Positions 1 to 8,391 of a stretch of DNA of 64,000 nucleotides are shown piece by piece. The stretch lies in the NCBI GenBank assembly GCA_964390335.1, contig CAYMHU010000018.1:8754-72753 (forward strand). The letters run 5' to 3'. Below the pieces are notes generated by a model. It did not search any database. It had not been told where the DNA came from and saw nothing but the letters and a program-made list of their open reading frames with translations. The stretch comes from Granulosicoccus sp964390335. GTDB taxonomy: Bacteria > Pseudomonadota > Gammaproteobacteria > Granulosicoccales > Granulosicoccaceae. How positions within the stretch are numbered: position 1 is the first letter of the stretch; the number at the start of each line of letters is the position of its first letter. Made by a program: the position numbers and the translations under genes.

Positions 1-1
1 A

Positions 2-625
2 TTCAACTCGGTTACTAAAGCAACGCTGAAAGGCACGGCAGTCATCGGAATTTTACAAGGCATACTGGCGGGTGCAGCTCTACATGTTGCAGGCATACCT
101 AGCGCGTTGTTCTGGGCAGTGGCTATGATGTTTTTATCGGTGGTGCCAGGGATAGGTACTGCGCTGGTATGGGGGCCGGCTGTTATTTATTTGTTGGTAA
201 GCGGTGAATATCTAACGGCTGTCATATTGGCAGTGTACTGTGCTTTGGTGGTTGGCAGCATCGACAACATTTTGCGACCTAAATTAGTTGGCAGCGATAC
301 ACGTTTGCACGAATTAATGATTTTTTTTAGCACCCTGGGGGGGTTGATGGTATTTGGGTTTATGGGTTTTGTTATTGGGCCTATCATTGCAGCGTTATTT
401 GTCACTGTTTGGGAACTATATGGGCATGAATTCAGTGAATGGCTGCCAACCACTGCATTTAAACCACGCTCCGGAGAAGTAGACTTACCTCATCAACGCA
501 TGATTCGATCGGTTGAACCAGCGGTCGAAGACAGTCATGCAGAGCAACCGGATGCGTCGAAATCCGCTCCGACGGCTAAAGACCCGCAACAAAATGTTAA
601 AAGAAAGAAACCCAAGAAACGCTGA
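2..625 (+). CDS. AI-2E family transporter, C-terminal part (gene runs off the left edge)
   Basis: The reading frame is open from base 2, so the start lies outside the window and about 207 residues are visible. They are mostly hydrophobic membrane segments with the family hallmarks VVPGIGTALVWGP and DNILRPKLVG, followed by a long last membrane stretch ending near VWELYGHEF. This matches the C-terminal half of AI-2E exporters/PerM-like permeases (PF01594). After the membrane region comes a charged cytoplasmic tail of about 60 residues ending in KRKKPKKR, longer than in many homologues. Family members are variously reported as autoinducer or ion exporters, so the substrate is not predictable. 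It ends 45 bp before a Crp-type regulator on the same strand. Confidence 0.85.
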   Translation, partial: FNSVTKATLKGTAVIGILQGILAGAALHVAGIPSALFWAVAMMFLSVVPGIGTALVWGPAVIYLLVSGEYLTAVILAVYCALVVGSIDNILRPKLVGSDTRLHELMIFFSTLGGLMVFGFMGFVIGPIIAALFVTVWELYGHEFSEWLPTTAFKPRSGEVDLPHQRMIRSVEPAVEDSHAEQPDASKSAPTAKDPQQNVKRKKPKKR

Positions 626-670
626 GCCCGCTTGTAGTATATTTCGGGTACCCCCTAAAGTGTTCTGGTT

Positions 671-1336
671 ATGACAAACGCAATTGAGATTTTACGACCC
701 GTTGAATTGTTCCAGCATCTTAACGATGAACAATTGTCTTTGCTGGCGGAGCAATCACGTGAGGTTACTTTTAAGAAGAACGCCATCCTCATGACTGAAG
801 GTGATCGTGGTGAATCCATGTATGTCATTATCTCAGGCCAAGTCAAGGTATTTGTTAGTGATGATGATGGCAAAGAATTAGTGCTATACCAACAGGGCGC
901 TGGCGCAGTCATTGGCGACATCGCATTATTAGACGATGAACCGCGATCTGCATCGGTTGCTACATTGGAAAAGACCACGGCGCTAATGGTTGCTAAGTCA
1001 GGTTTTAAGCAGTGTATAAGTCAGAGTCCTGAGATGAGTTTGGGAATTATCCGATCATTGACGCAACGCTTGCGGCACGCCACCGAAGGCAGTCGCAGCT
1101 TGGCCTTGGATAACGTGTATCGGCGTCTTGCGGATAAGTTGCAGGAACTTCGAATAGAAGATGGTAGCGAGTTCGGCCATTTGGATAGAAAATACTCCCA
1201 CCAGGAACTGGGAAACATGATTGGCGCTTCTCGTGAGATGGTCGGCAAGGTCATGGCTGAACTCATTAAAGGTGAGTACATAGAATTACATGAAGGCGTG
1301 GTGCACATTTCCAAACGACTACCTAAAAATTGGTAG
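671..1336 (+). CDS. Crp/Fnr family transcriptional regulator
   Basis: This 221-residue protein has the Crp layout: a cyclic-nucleotide-binding beta-roll at about residues 10-125 (GDRGESMYVIISGQVKVF, then GDIALLDDEPRSASV at the phosphate-binding cassette) and a C-terminal winged helix whose recognition helix lies in SHQELGNMIGASREMVGKV. The N-terminal cysteine cluster that holds the Fe-S centre in FNR is absent, so it is Crp-like rather than an oxygen sensor. Whether it binds cAMP cannot be read from the sequence. It starts at an ATG 45 bp after the transporter, without a clear Shine-Dalgarno. Targets are unknown. Confidence 0.9.
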   Translation: MTNAIEILRPVELFQHLNDEQLSLLAEQSREVTFKKNAILMTEGDRGESMYVIISGQVKVFVSDDDGKELVLYQQGAGAVIGDIALLDDEPRSASVATLEKTTALMVAKSGFKQCISQSPEMSLGIIRSLTQRLRHATEGSRSLALDNVYRRLADKLQELRIEDGSEFGHLDRKYSHQELGNMIGASREMVGKVMAELIKGEYIELHEGVVHISKRLPKNW

Positions 1337-1444
1337 TACAAACCTTCGCTCACTTCTTATTAATTTGGGATTGTGTGGCCCGATACCGAATCAGTTACAC
1401 AGCGTTACTAAACGGATAGGTCTATATCAAGGTAAACTGCGGTC

Positions 1445-2281
1445 ATGGCTCAGTTTTCAGATATAAAGCTCAATCAGTGCTGGATTAAAGCAGTGCTGCT
1501 GTCTCTAGCGTGCTTTAGCCAACCAGTTTTTTCTGCTGATATCTCAAGAGATGTTCGAGAAGGTCGCGAAGACGAATCGGTTCATGGCGGCTTCCTGGAA
1601 ATAGGCGTGTTCTATAGCCACAAAGATTTCCCTGTACCGGGCACGCAAGATAACATTGGCGGGATTTCCGTTGGTGGACACTACCGCTTTAAACGGTTTT
1701 TCGTAGACGCTAATGCTGAAAGTTATAGTCAATTTCAAGTCGGGTTAAATGCGTATTCGGGTAGAGACTGGTCCTTTGATATCTTACTTGCCGCCAGTGA
1801 ATTTGGTGCGCAAAGTGAACTGAATAAAACACTGGAAGAGTTTACTAACCGGGAGCCTGGTACCAACATTGGGATGCGTGCCACCGGTTATAGCGGCCCG
1901 TTAATTTTGCAATTTGAGTTCATGCGAGATGTCACTGGTGCGCATGGCGGACATCTGGCAACAGCGACTATTGCGCGCCAATGGTTGTTTCATAATTGGA
2001 ATTTCCACGCACTGGCGGGTCTGCGGTATGAATCAAGCGACTCATTAAATTATCAGTTTGGATTAAGCGAGAGCCAAGCCACGGAGGAATACCCCGCGTA
2101 TAGCGCTAATGCCGGAACCACTGCCGTCGTAGAACTTGGTTTAACGTATCCGTTAAACGAGTATTTCATTTATAAAGCAACTGCCAGGTATTGGAGATTC
2201 CCTGACAGTATCGCCGATAGTCCGTTTATCACCGATGACGGATACTATGCATTAGTGAACTCCATGTTTTTTGTTTATTGA
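1445..2281 (+). CDS. MipA/OmpV family outer membrane protein
   Basis: The 278-residue product has an N-terminal signal peptide with probable cleavage after Ala31 (QPVFSA/D). It then shows alternating amphipathic strands and a C terminus ending in aromatic residues (MFFVY), as expected for an outer-membrane beta-barrel. Motifs such as GGISVGGHYRF and the regular strand pattern fit MipA/OmpV (PF06629). Family members are scaffold or osmoregulated barrels and are often coupled to two-component systems. The stop codon overlaps the ATG of the DUF3019 gene (TGATG at 2279-2283), and a response regulator and a histidine kinase follow, so this is the first gene of a four-gene envelope-sensing operon. 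An AAGG lies about 12 bp before the ATG. Confidence 0.85.
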   Translation: MAQFSDIKLNQCWIKAVLLSLACFSQPVFSADISRDVREGREDESVHGGFLEIGVFYSHKDFPVPGTQDNIGGISVGGHYRFKRFFVDANAESYSQFQVGLNAYSGRDWSFDILLAASEFGAQSELNKTLEEFTNREPGTNIGMRATGYSGPLILQFEFMRDVTGAHGGHLATATIARQWLFHNWNFHALAGLRYESSDSLNYQFGLSESQATEEYPAYSANAGTTAVVELGLTYPLNEYFIYKATARYWRFPDSIADSPFITDDGYYALVNSMFFVY

Positions 2282-2706
2282 TGGCTGTGTCCCTATCTAC
2301 TCATAAGGACAGGGTAAATCTAAATTCTTTTAGCGGATTAGTATTTTGTGCCGCGCTCATAACCAGCGCTTTCTTTTCAAACCATTCACTAGCAGCTACC
2401 AATTTGTTCTCGGTGTCTCCAGAGCGGTGTGTAACGCTGCGGGCCGGACAGCCGTGTTTCGCCAGACTCTACTTCCAATGGAAAGTCGTAGAAGCTGAAA
2501 AGGTCTGCATACAAGGATCAAATGATGAGCCAATAAAGTGCTGGAGTTCGCGGTCGGAAGGAAACGTGACGTTACCGCTGAATTTACTGGGAACCACTAA
2601 TTTTTTACTGATAAACGAAGAGGGTACAGTGTTGGGCGAGGCGCAAGTGACGGTGTCTTGGGTCTATCAGAAAAAAAGCGTCAGAAGGCGTTGGAGATTA
2701 TTTTAA
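2281..2706 (+). CDS. DUF3019 family secreted protein
   Basis: The protein is 141 residues from ATG 2281 (a TTG three bases upstream is less likely). A hydrophobic signal segment ends near SLAA, and the mature domain has four cysteines (in PERCV, QPCFA, KVCIQ, IKCWS) and the conserved stretch RLYFQWKV, typical of DUF3019. The four cysteines suggest two periplasmic disulfides. The function of the family is unknown. It is commonly found next to MipA/OmpV barrels and OmpR-type two-component systems, as here. It overlaps the neighbour genes at both ends (1 bp at each), so it is translationally coupled. It could be a periplasmic accessory of the sensor kinase, which is inference. Confidence 0.8.
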   Translation: MAVSLSTHKDRVNLNSFSGLVFCAALITSAFFSNHSLAATNLFSVSPERCVTLRAGQPCFARLYFQWKVVEAEKVCIQGSNDEPIKCWSSRSEGNVTLPLNLLGTTNFLLINEEGTVLGEAQVTVSWVYQKKSVRRRWRLF

Positions 2707-3410
2707 TGAACTCAGAAGCCAATGAACTGCCGCATATTATGGTTGTGGAAGACGATGAGTCTTTAGCAGCTTGGATAGCGGATTACTTAAATTCTCAAGG
2801 CTATCAAGTGAGTGTCGCAACGCGAGGCGACGACGCACTGGAATTAATAAAAACAGACGAGCCTGATTTGCTTGTGCTTGATGTCATGTTGCCTGGATTA
2901 ACCGGGTTAGAAGTGTGTGAGCAAGCTAGAAAGTTCTATACCCAACCCATTTTAATGTTAACCGCTCAAAGCGAGGAAGAAGACGAGATTAGAGGGCTTG
3001 AAACTGGTGCGGATGACTTTTTGCCGAAGCCTGTAAAGCCGAAAGTGCTGCTCGCCCGAATAAAAGCTTTATTAAGAAGGGAGCAATCGGATGATCAAAA
3101 TTCGATTATTCGTATTGGTGGTTTGTATATCGATCCAACCTCCAGAACCCTCACGCTTGATAACAGTGATGTTCCGTTGTCGTCTCATGAATTCGATTTA
3201 CTGACTATTCTAGCTTCTCACGCTGGTACGCCAGTTAGCCGAGAAAATCTGGTGAGCCAAATGCGAGGTATAGAATATGACGGACTTGACCGTTCCATTG
3301 ATATCAGTATTTCCAGATTGCGCAAAAAGCTCGGGGATGTTGCGTCCGCACCTGAAAGAATTAAGACCATTCGTGGTAAAGGCTATTTATTAGCGCCGGA
3401 TGCTTGGTAG
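2706..3410 (+). CDS. OmpR/PhoB-family response regulator
   Basis: The 234-residue protein starts at ATG 2706, which overlaps the DUF3019 stop (TAATG). A TTG-initiated extension from 2658 would run inside the upstream gene and is rejected. The receiver domain (about 8-122) has acidic residues D16/D17, the phosphoacceptor D59 in LLVLDVMLPG, T86 and K108 (LPKPVKP). The C-terminal domain (about 133-232) is an OmpR winged helix ending in IKTIRGKGYLL. The partner kinase begins 6 bp downstream. By analogy with OmpV-linked systems such as CarRS/VprAB of Vibrio, it may control envelope or antimicrobial-peptide responses. That link rests on context only. Confidence 0.93.
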   Translation: MNSEANELPHIMVVEDDESLAAWIADYLNSQGYQVSVATRGDDALELIKTDEPDLLVLDVMLPGLTGLEVCEQARKFYTQPILMLTAQSEEEDEIRGLETGADDFLPKPVKPKVLLARIKALLRREQSDDQNSIIRIGGLYIDPTSRTLTLDNSDVPLSSHEFDLLTILASHAGTPVSRENLVSQMRGIEYDGLDRSIDISISRLRKKLGDVASAPERIKTIRGKGYLLAPDAW

Positions 3411-3416
3411 TACTCA

Positions 3417-4760
3417 ATGCGACGGCTTAGTATCTCCCTACTTATTGTTGTATTGCTATCCACTATTGGTTTGGGATGGGCAATCGATAGATTATTTGTG
3501 GGTCTGGCTGAGCCGGTAAGCACATCTTTTCCGTTGTATCGGCAATTGGGTGCAGGCCTCATAGCGGGTAGTCAAGACCCAGAAGCCTTAACAGCTCTGG
3601 TTGAACAATGGCCTGATTCTACTGATGCTGCCTCGCTCGATGTACTCAATATGCAGGAGCTTGCGCTGCCGGCAGAACTATCGCTTCAAATTTTGCAAGG
3701 CGAGCCTTTAGTACTTGAGTCTGAAGCTGAAGTCACGCTGCTGTTTGCGATTCCGGATTCAGACAAAGTGCTATCGGTATCGCCACCCATCATAGAGAAT
3801 GAAGCACCACTGCGCTTTCTGTTAACCATGCTGTTCTATGGAGGCATGGCGCTACTGGTGCTTTTATGGATATATCCAATAGCCCGACGATTGCTTGCTT
3901 TAGGTAGAACGGCTAGAGCATTTGGAGAAGGGCGGCTCGAAAAGCGCGTCTCCACTCATCGATACAGTTTTCTGTATGGCATTGAGACAGAATTTAATAG
4001 TATGGCGCAGCGAATCCAAAGTCTTGTGGCAGATAACAAGATATTGGCCAGTGCGGTATCACACGATTTGCGAACCCCTTTAGCGCGGCTGCGATTTGGA
4101 ATCGATTTACTCGACGATGAACATGATGAGAAGGTTAGAGCCGAATATCAAAAACGTTTAAGTAACGATTTAAGCGCAATGGAAAGCCTGGTTGAGGTGC
4201 TATTAGAGTACGCTCGTCTCGACCAGCAACTTAGTGATATGCAAACAAGCTCCATTGATTTAAATTCGATTGTAAGTGATAGCGTTGAAGCGATTAAAGC
4301 CTATGCGCCAGTAGAGATAGATTGGCACTTCCAAGCTAATACCTTCGTTGCTCGGGCACAGGAGCGCTATGTCAGGATGCTAACGAATAACTTATTACAA
4401 AATTGCGCCAATTACGGCAATGGAAAAATTAAGGTGTCTTTATCTAAAAAACGCTTTAGTACCACACTAACAGTGGAGGATAATGGTCCCGGAATACCAG
4501 CGCACAACAGAGATGAAATGCTAAAACCCTTTGTGCGCGGACAGTATCATAAAGACAATAAGGCCAGTAAGGGTTTCGGGATGGGACTGGCCATCGTTAG
4601 TCGTATTGCGCAATGGCACAATGCGGGATTTGTTATCAGTGACAGTAAAGAGCTGGGTGGCGCGAGGTTCGATATTATATTTCCAAGTGCTGAATTGAGC
4701 TCGCATAGCAGTCCGGATTCCGGTACGGCTGTTAGCAAGCAGGTAACATCAAAATATTAA
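3417..4760 (+). CDS. Sensor histidine kinase
   Basis: This 447-residue kinase has an N-terminal membrane helix, a periplasmic loop of roughly 110 residues, and a second helix around LLTMLFYGGMALLVLLW. A HAMP-like linker follows, then a DHp domain with the H-box SHDLRTPLARLR (phospho-His at residue 216). The HATPase_c domain has N-box NNLLQNCANYG, G1 box DNGPGIP and G2 box GFGMGLAIV. It is an orthodox inner-membrane kinase paired with the response regulator 6 bp upstream. The periplasmic loop is acidic. Its ligand is not recognisable, but the linked MipA/OmpV barrel and DUF3019 protein suggest an envelope signal. Confidence 0.93.
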   Translation: MRRLSISLLIVVLLSTIGLGWAIDRLFVGLAEPVSTSFPLYRQLGAGLIAGSQDPEALTALVEQWPDSTDAASLDVLNMQELALPAELSLQILQGEPLVLESEAEVTLLFAIPDSDKVLSVSPPIIENEAPLRFLLTMLFYGGMALLVLLWIYPIARRLLALGRTARAFGEGRLEKRVSTHRYSFLYGIETEFNSMAQRIQSLVADNKILASAVSHDLRTPLARLRFGIDLLDDEHDEKVRAEYQKRLSNDLSAMESLVEVLLEYARLDQQLSDMQTSSIDLNSIVSDSVEAIKAYAPVEIDWHFQANTFVARAQERYVRMLTNNLLQNCANYGNGKIKVSLSKKRFSTTLTVEDNGPGIPAHNRDEMLKPFVRGQYHKDNKASKGFGMGLAIVSRIAQWHNAGFVISDSKELGGARFDIIFPSAELSSHSSPDSGTAVSKQVTSKY

Positions 4761-4778
4761 CAGAAGGGTTTTGAACCT

Positions 4779-5138
4779 ATGCCTACCAATATGAAAATTG
4801 ACTACGTCGAGTTGCCGGCAGCGGACTTCGACTCCCAACAACGTTTCTTTGAGGCGGTATTTAATTGGTCATTCACAAGCTACGGCGAACAATATCATGC
4901 GTTTACGGATGGCAATATTGATGGCGGGTTTTACAAATCAGATTTAATATCTAACAGCGATGCCGGAGCGACACTCGTTATTTTTTACGCATTGGATTTG
5001 GCGGAAGTCGAACGTAATGTCCTTGAGGCTGGTGGCAAAATCAAAACGCCGGTTTTCGATTTCCCGGGAGGTCAACGGTTTCACTTTACTGATCCGCATG
5101 GTAATGAGTATGCGGTTTGGTCCGATCAAGGTCTATGA
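4779..5138 (+). CDS. VOC (glyoxalase/bleomycin resistance) family protein
   Basis: A 119-residue single-domain protein of the vicinal-oxygen-chelate fold. It opens with IDYVELPAADF, has a middle strand FYALDLAEVERNVLEAGGKI, and ends with HFTDPHGNEYAVWSD, the usual C-terminal metal-ligand strand. Proteins of this type act as homodimers. The substrate is not predictable. It follows the kinase gene by 18 bp and may be cotranscribed with it. A strong hairpin terminator lies just after the stop. Confidence 0.85.
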   Translation: MPTNMKIDYVELPAADFDSQQRFFEAVFNWSFTSYGEQYHAFTDGNIDGGFYKSDLISNSDAGATLVIFYALDLAEVERNVLEAGGKIKTPVFDFPGGQRFHFTDPHGNEYAVWSDQGL

Positions 5139-5142
5139 TGAA

Positions 5143-5174
5143 ACAACAATACCCACGCAAGTGGGTATTGTTGT
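5143..5174. terminator. Bidirectional hairpin terminator between convergent genes
   Basis: A perfect 14-bp stem (5143-5156 with 5161-5174) closes a GCAA tetraloop. It sits between the VOC gene (plus) and the DUF937 gene (minus). AT-rich sequence on both sides would let it act in either direction, although the T-run is short. Confidence 0.75.
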
Positions 5175-5236
5175 CATTTAGCTGATGGCTGGAGTTGTGG
5201 GCTCCAGAGTTAGCGCGAATCTGTAGGCAACAGGTA

Positions 5237-6742
5237 TTAGCTACCAAGCTCTTGGAGCTTTTCCATAATTGGGCCCATAGTGCCGCCAATGATATCGCCG
5301 ACCCCTGGTAGTTCCATTGTTTTATTAAAGATAGGTTCTAGTGCCCCCATCCCTTTTTGAGAAATTTCACCTATCGGGCCGCGAGCAGCTTCAGGTACTT
5401 TTTGAAATAGCTCAGACACAGAGTCAACTTTAGAACCCAGCTCTCCAATTGCAGGCAGAGCTGCAGTCGCACTGTCGGCATCGGTAATGCCAGTAAGCGT
5501 ATCTGTTGCACCGCTGAATAAGCCAGTAACTTGTTCGCCAATTGCACTTGGGTCAATGTCTAAAGCACCTGCCGCAGCATCAGTTGTTGAAGATACGGCA
5601 TCGCTTGCAGTATCGGCCACTTTATCGACAGCGTTCGCGGCGGTGTCGGTTGCAGTTGAGGCTGCACTTGAAACCGCTTCTTTGGTTGCGTCTGCAGAAT
5701 CGCTAACCACTGCGGTGGCACTGTCGCTGACATTTGCAGCTGTATCAACTGTATTGTCGATGCCGCCGCCTAATAGAAATTTGTATGCTAACCAAGCCAA
5801 TCCAGCCAGTACGACAAGCGGTAGCAACCAACGAAACATTGAACCACCTTGTTTAACGCCATCGCCAACTGAGTCGGCAACGTTACCGGCGGTATCGGAA
5901 ACTGAACCGGCTACATTCGCGGCGCCGTCTTTTAAGCCGCCAGCTGCATCAGATACTGAGCCCGCTACATTAGCTGCGCCATCTTTCAATCCGCCAGCTG
6001 CATCACCAACAGCATCAGAAACCGAACCGGCCACATTGGCAGCGCCATCTTTTAAGTCGCCAGCCGCATCGCCTACTGCACCGGTTACCGAACTGGCTGC
6101 GTTAGAAATGCCGTCGCCGATACCACTCGCGGTATCTCCAACAGCGCCAACCGCACCAGCTGCGCCAGATGCTGTACCTGAAACGTTATTGCTAAAGCTA
6201 CTGAGTAAGCCCGAACTACTGAGTTGATCAGCAAAACCTTGTGGCATAGCGGCAGCAATATTTGAACTTTGCCCACCCAGTAGATTGGCAAGGCTGCCAG
6301 CGTTTAAGCCATCGCCCAAGACTTTCCGTTTAATAGCGCCGATGATGATGGGCGCAAGGATACCCATTAACGAGCTGGTACCACCCTTACTGATGCCAGA
6401 AAACGCAGATAAAACACCTGCGAGTTTTCCTAAACCGCCGCCTCCTAACAGGCTGTTGAGCACACCATTACCGTTTTCGATAACAGACGCTGCCTGACCA
6501 CCACCCAATAAAGAGCCGAGGTTATCGAGTAATGAGTCATCTTGATCTTGTACAGCGTTAAACAGCGAATCCGCACCGCCTGGTTGATTCGCCGCGCCGC
6601 TTAAGCCGCTTAGAATTCCGGGGATCATGCTATCGATAGCACCAGAAGCTTTGTTGCCCTCATCACCAAGTAGGCCACTAATTTGGCCTAGCAGTTGATC
6701 TTGAATTTGGTCTTTTACTAAATTAACTATGTTGAATGACAT
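5237..6742 (-). CDS. DUF937 protein with low-complexity repeats and one membrane segment
   Basis: The 501-residue protein starts at an ATG with a good Shine-Dalgarno (GGAGG on the minus strand). Residues 1-170 form a DUF937-type helical domain rich in Gly/Leu (GILSGLSG, LGSLLGGGQAA, MGILAPIIIGAIKRKVLG). An Ala/Gly/Asp/Val-rich segment follows, with three near-identical copies of an 18-residue unit (AAGGLKDGAANVAGSVSD type, bases 5894-6067). Next comes one transmembrane helix (WLLPLVVLAGLAWLAYKFLL), a second Ala/Ser/Thr/Asp-rich amphipathic stretch, and a conserved-looking C-terminal domain ending MEKLQELGS. The biochemical role is unknown. The 11-residue-like helical periodicity resembles LEA or apolipoprotein-type membrane-binding helices. 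It is flanked by a terminator and by a minus-strand GST gene. Confidence 0.8.
   Translation of the reverse strand: MSFNIVNLVKDQIQDQLLGQISGLLGDEGNKASGAIDSMIPGILSGLSGAANQPGGADSLFNAVQDQDDSLLDNLGSLLGGGQAASVIENGNGVLNSLLGGGGLGKLAGVLSAFSGISKGGTSSLMGILAPIIIGAIKRKVLGDGLNAGSLANLLGGQSSNIAAAMPQGFADQLSSSGLLSSFSNNVSGTASGAAGAVGAVGDTASGIGDGISNAASSVTGAVGDAAGDLKDGAANVAGSVSDAVGDAAGGLKDGAANVAGSVSDAAGGLKDGAANVAGSVSDTAGNVADSVGDGVKQGGSMFRWLLPLVVLAGLAWLAYKFLLGGGIDNTVDTAANVSDSATAVVSDSADATKEAVSSAASTATDTAANAVDKVADTASDAVSSTTDAAAGALDIDPSAIGEQVTGLFSGATDTLTGITDADSATAALPAIGELGSKVDSVSELFQKVPEAARGPIGEISQKGMGALEPIFNKTMELPGVGDIIGGTMGPIMEKLQELGS
5894..6067 (-). repeat. Three 54-bp in-frame repeats within the DUF937 gene
   Basis: Copies lie at 5894-5947, 5948-6001 and 6014-6067. 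The last two are separated by a 12-bp insert encoding AVGD. Each encodes an 18-residue unit of the type LKDGAANVAGSVSD with an AAG start. The DNA copies differ mainly at third codon positions, so the protein repeat has been kept while the DNA diverged. Confidence 0.85.
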
Positions 6743-6982
6743 GATGTCCTCCGATAAAACGATAAAATCCGGTGTGATCTGAATAGACTCTTACGCAAAA
6801 ATGCGTGCTGATCAGATCGTTGCGGCAGTGCCCTAATGATACAGGATGCAGAATTATCTAACGTTGAAAAAAGTGAATCATTGCAAGCAGTTAGGTGCTC
6901 TTTGTAACCTTTTATTACGTTGTTTATTACTGTTGTAGACGAATCGCGTGCTTGACTTACGCGGTAGACTTACGGTGTCGGC

Positions 6983-7594
6983 TTAACCGTGTGTTTGCAT
7001 CGGAATATGGTTGGGCTGCGCAGCTACTTCATCTAACCACCGATTTAATGCAGGGTAGTTTGTAAGATCAAAACCACCTTCGTCGGCCACGTGCGTATAC
7101 GCATATAAACTGATGTCGGCGATGGTCATTGTGTCACCGCAAATATAGTTTGATTGTTGGAGTTGTGTTTCCATTACTGACAATGCTTTGTGACCACCGG
7201 TTTGTTTACTGTTGTACTCGTCTAGGCGCTCGTCTGGTAGGCCAAGGTATTTATTGATAAATCGCGCAACAGCGATATTGGGTTCGTGGCTGTACTGTTC
7301 GAAGAATTGCCAGGATAACACTTGTGCGCGATCCCAAGCATCGCTTGGCAGCAAGGGCGTGCCGTCAGCCAAGTAATTAAGAATAGCGTTGGATTCAGCC
7401 AAACATTGATTGTTCTCAAGCTCCAAAAGTGGAATTTTTCCGTTGGGATTTAATGCTAGAAAATCGTTTGTTTGTGTATCGCCGGCTAATATATCTATTG
7501 CAATCCAGTCGTAGCTTTTTTGTAAATAAGACAGCAGTAGCTGAACCTTATAACAGTTCCCGGATTGGGCGTCGCCGTAGAGTTTCATAACCAT
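6983..7594 (-). CDS. Glutathione S-transferase family protein
   Basis: The 203-residue protein has an N-terminal thioredoxin-like domain (MKLYGDAQSGNCYKVQLLL, with the cis-Pro and glutathione-contact segment GKIPLLELENNQCLAESNAI) and an all-helical C-terminal domain with the capping motif MTIADISLYAY. It is a cytosolic dimer by family. The candidate catalytic residue is the Ser or Cys of QSGNC. A second in-frame ATG two codons downstream gives the common family start MKLY. It is transcribed divergently from the solute-binding-like gene, with 53 bp between them. Confidence 0.88.
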   Translation of the reverse strand: MVMKLYGDAQSGNCYKVQLLLSYLQKSYDWIAIDILAGDTQTNDFLALNPNGKIPLLELENNQCLAESNAILNYLADGTPLLPSDAWDRAQVLSWQFFEQYSHEPNIAVARFINKYLGLPDERLDEYNSKQTGGHKALSVMETQLQQSNYICGDTMTIADISLYAYTHVADEGGFDLTNYPALNRWLDEVAAQPNHIPMQTHG

Positions 7595-7647
7595 ATGCTT
7601 TGATTAAGTTCGTGGTATCTTAGCAAACCTACGCTTAGGGATTCGTT

Positions 7648-8391
7648 ATGTTGGAATCAGTTAAACGGCAACTTGCCCCAAACGGGGTGCTACGTGCAGG
7701 AATCAATTTAAGTAATTTTTTATTAGTTAGCGATCAGTCAACAACTGGCGATCCAATCGGCGTATCGCCCGATATCGCCGAAGGCGTTGCCACTAAACTG
7801 GGTGTGGAGATTGAATTTATTACGTATAAGGGGCCTGGTGATGTCGCCGACGCCATACTCAATGATGAATGGGATATAGCCAATATTGCGGCCGAACCGG
7901 AACGCGCAAAAACCATTGCGTTTAGTCATGCTTACTGTGAGATTCAAGCAACTTATTTGTTACCTGCAAATTCACCCATCAAGTCCATGACCGATGTAGA
8001 TCAAGCAGGTAATCGGATTAGTGTAAAAGAGCGTGCTGCTTACGATTTATGGTTAACGGATAACTTGAAACACGCAACCTTGGTCCGGTCTGTCAGTATG
8101 GATGAATCTCTGCATGTTTTCACCGAACAGTCGTTAGATGTATTGGCTGGACTGAGACCAAGGTTGATTGAAGATCAAAAGCAACTACCGGGCTCTGTAT
8201 TGTTAGAGGAAAGTTTTACGGCTATTCAGCAATGTATTGGTTGCAAGCCAGAGTACCCGGAAGCACATGCGTTTTTGCAATCTTTTGTGCACGAATCCGT
8301 AAGCTCTGGCTGGGTAGCGGCGCTAATCCAGAAACATAACGTTGTTGATCGCTTATCCCCTGCGGCGTTAGCAGCGCAGCCAGGTATATGA
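7648..8391 (+). CDS. Solute-binding-protein-like (SBP_bac_3) protein without signal peptide
   Basis: A 247-residue protein of the family-3 periplasmic binding fold. It shows the usual opening (GVLRAGINLSNFL), the core GVSPDIAEGVATKLGVEIEF, the hinge segment WDIANIAAEPERAKTIAFSHAY and a C-terminal VHESVSSGWVAALI. It lacks an N-terminal hydrophobic signal, and no upstream in-frame start supplies one, so it is predicted cytoplasmic or an N-terminally reduced relative. It shares a 4-bp ATGA overlap with the YiiX-like hydrolase gene. No permease or ATPase gene adjoins it, although a complete Aap system lies 1.8 kb downstream. The role is unknown. A ligand sensor or a cyclohexadienyl-dehydratase-like enzyme are alternatives. 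Confidence 0.75.
   Translation: MLESVKRQLAPNGVLRAGINLSNFLLVSDQSTTGDPIGVSPDIAEGVATKLGVEIEFITYKGPGDVADAILNDEWDIANIAAEPERAKTIAFSHAYCEIQATYLLPANSPIKSMTDVDQAGNRISVKERAAYDLWLTDNLKHATLVRSVSMDESLHVFTEQSLDVLAGLRPRLIEDQKQLPGSVLLEESFTAIQQCIGCKPEYPEAHAFLQSFVHESVSSGWVAALIQKHNVVDRLSPAALAAQPGI

Noticed and set aside
5894..6067. Tandem 54-bp units as a possible CRISPR array
   Set aside because: Units are in frame, adjacent, codon-diverged and inside a coding gene; there are no unique spacers.
5487..6227. Long open frame (246 codons) on the plus strand opposite the DUF937 gene
   Set aside because: It is a by-product of the GC-rich Ala/Ser/Pro-type repeats of the real minus-strand gene; no ribosome site, and the product is low complexity.
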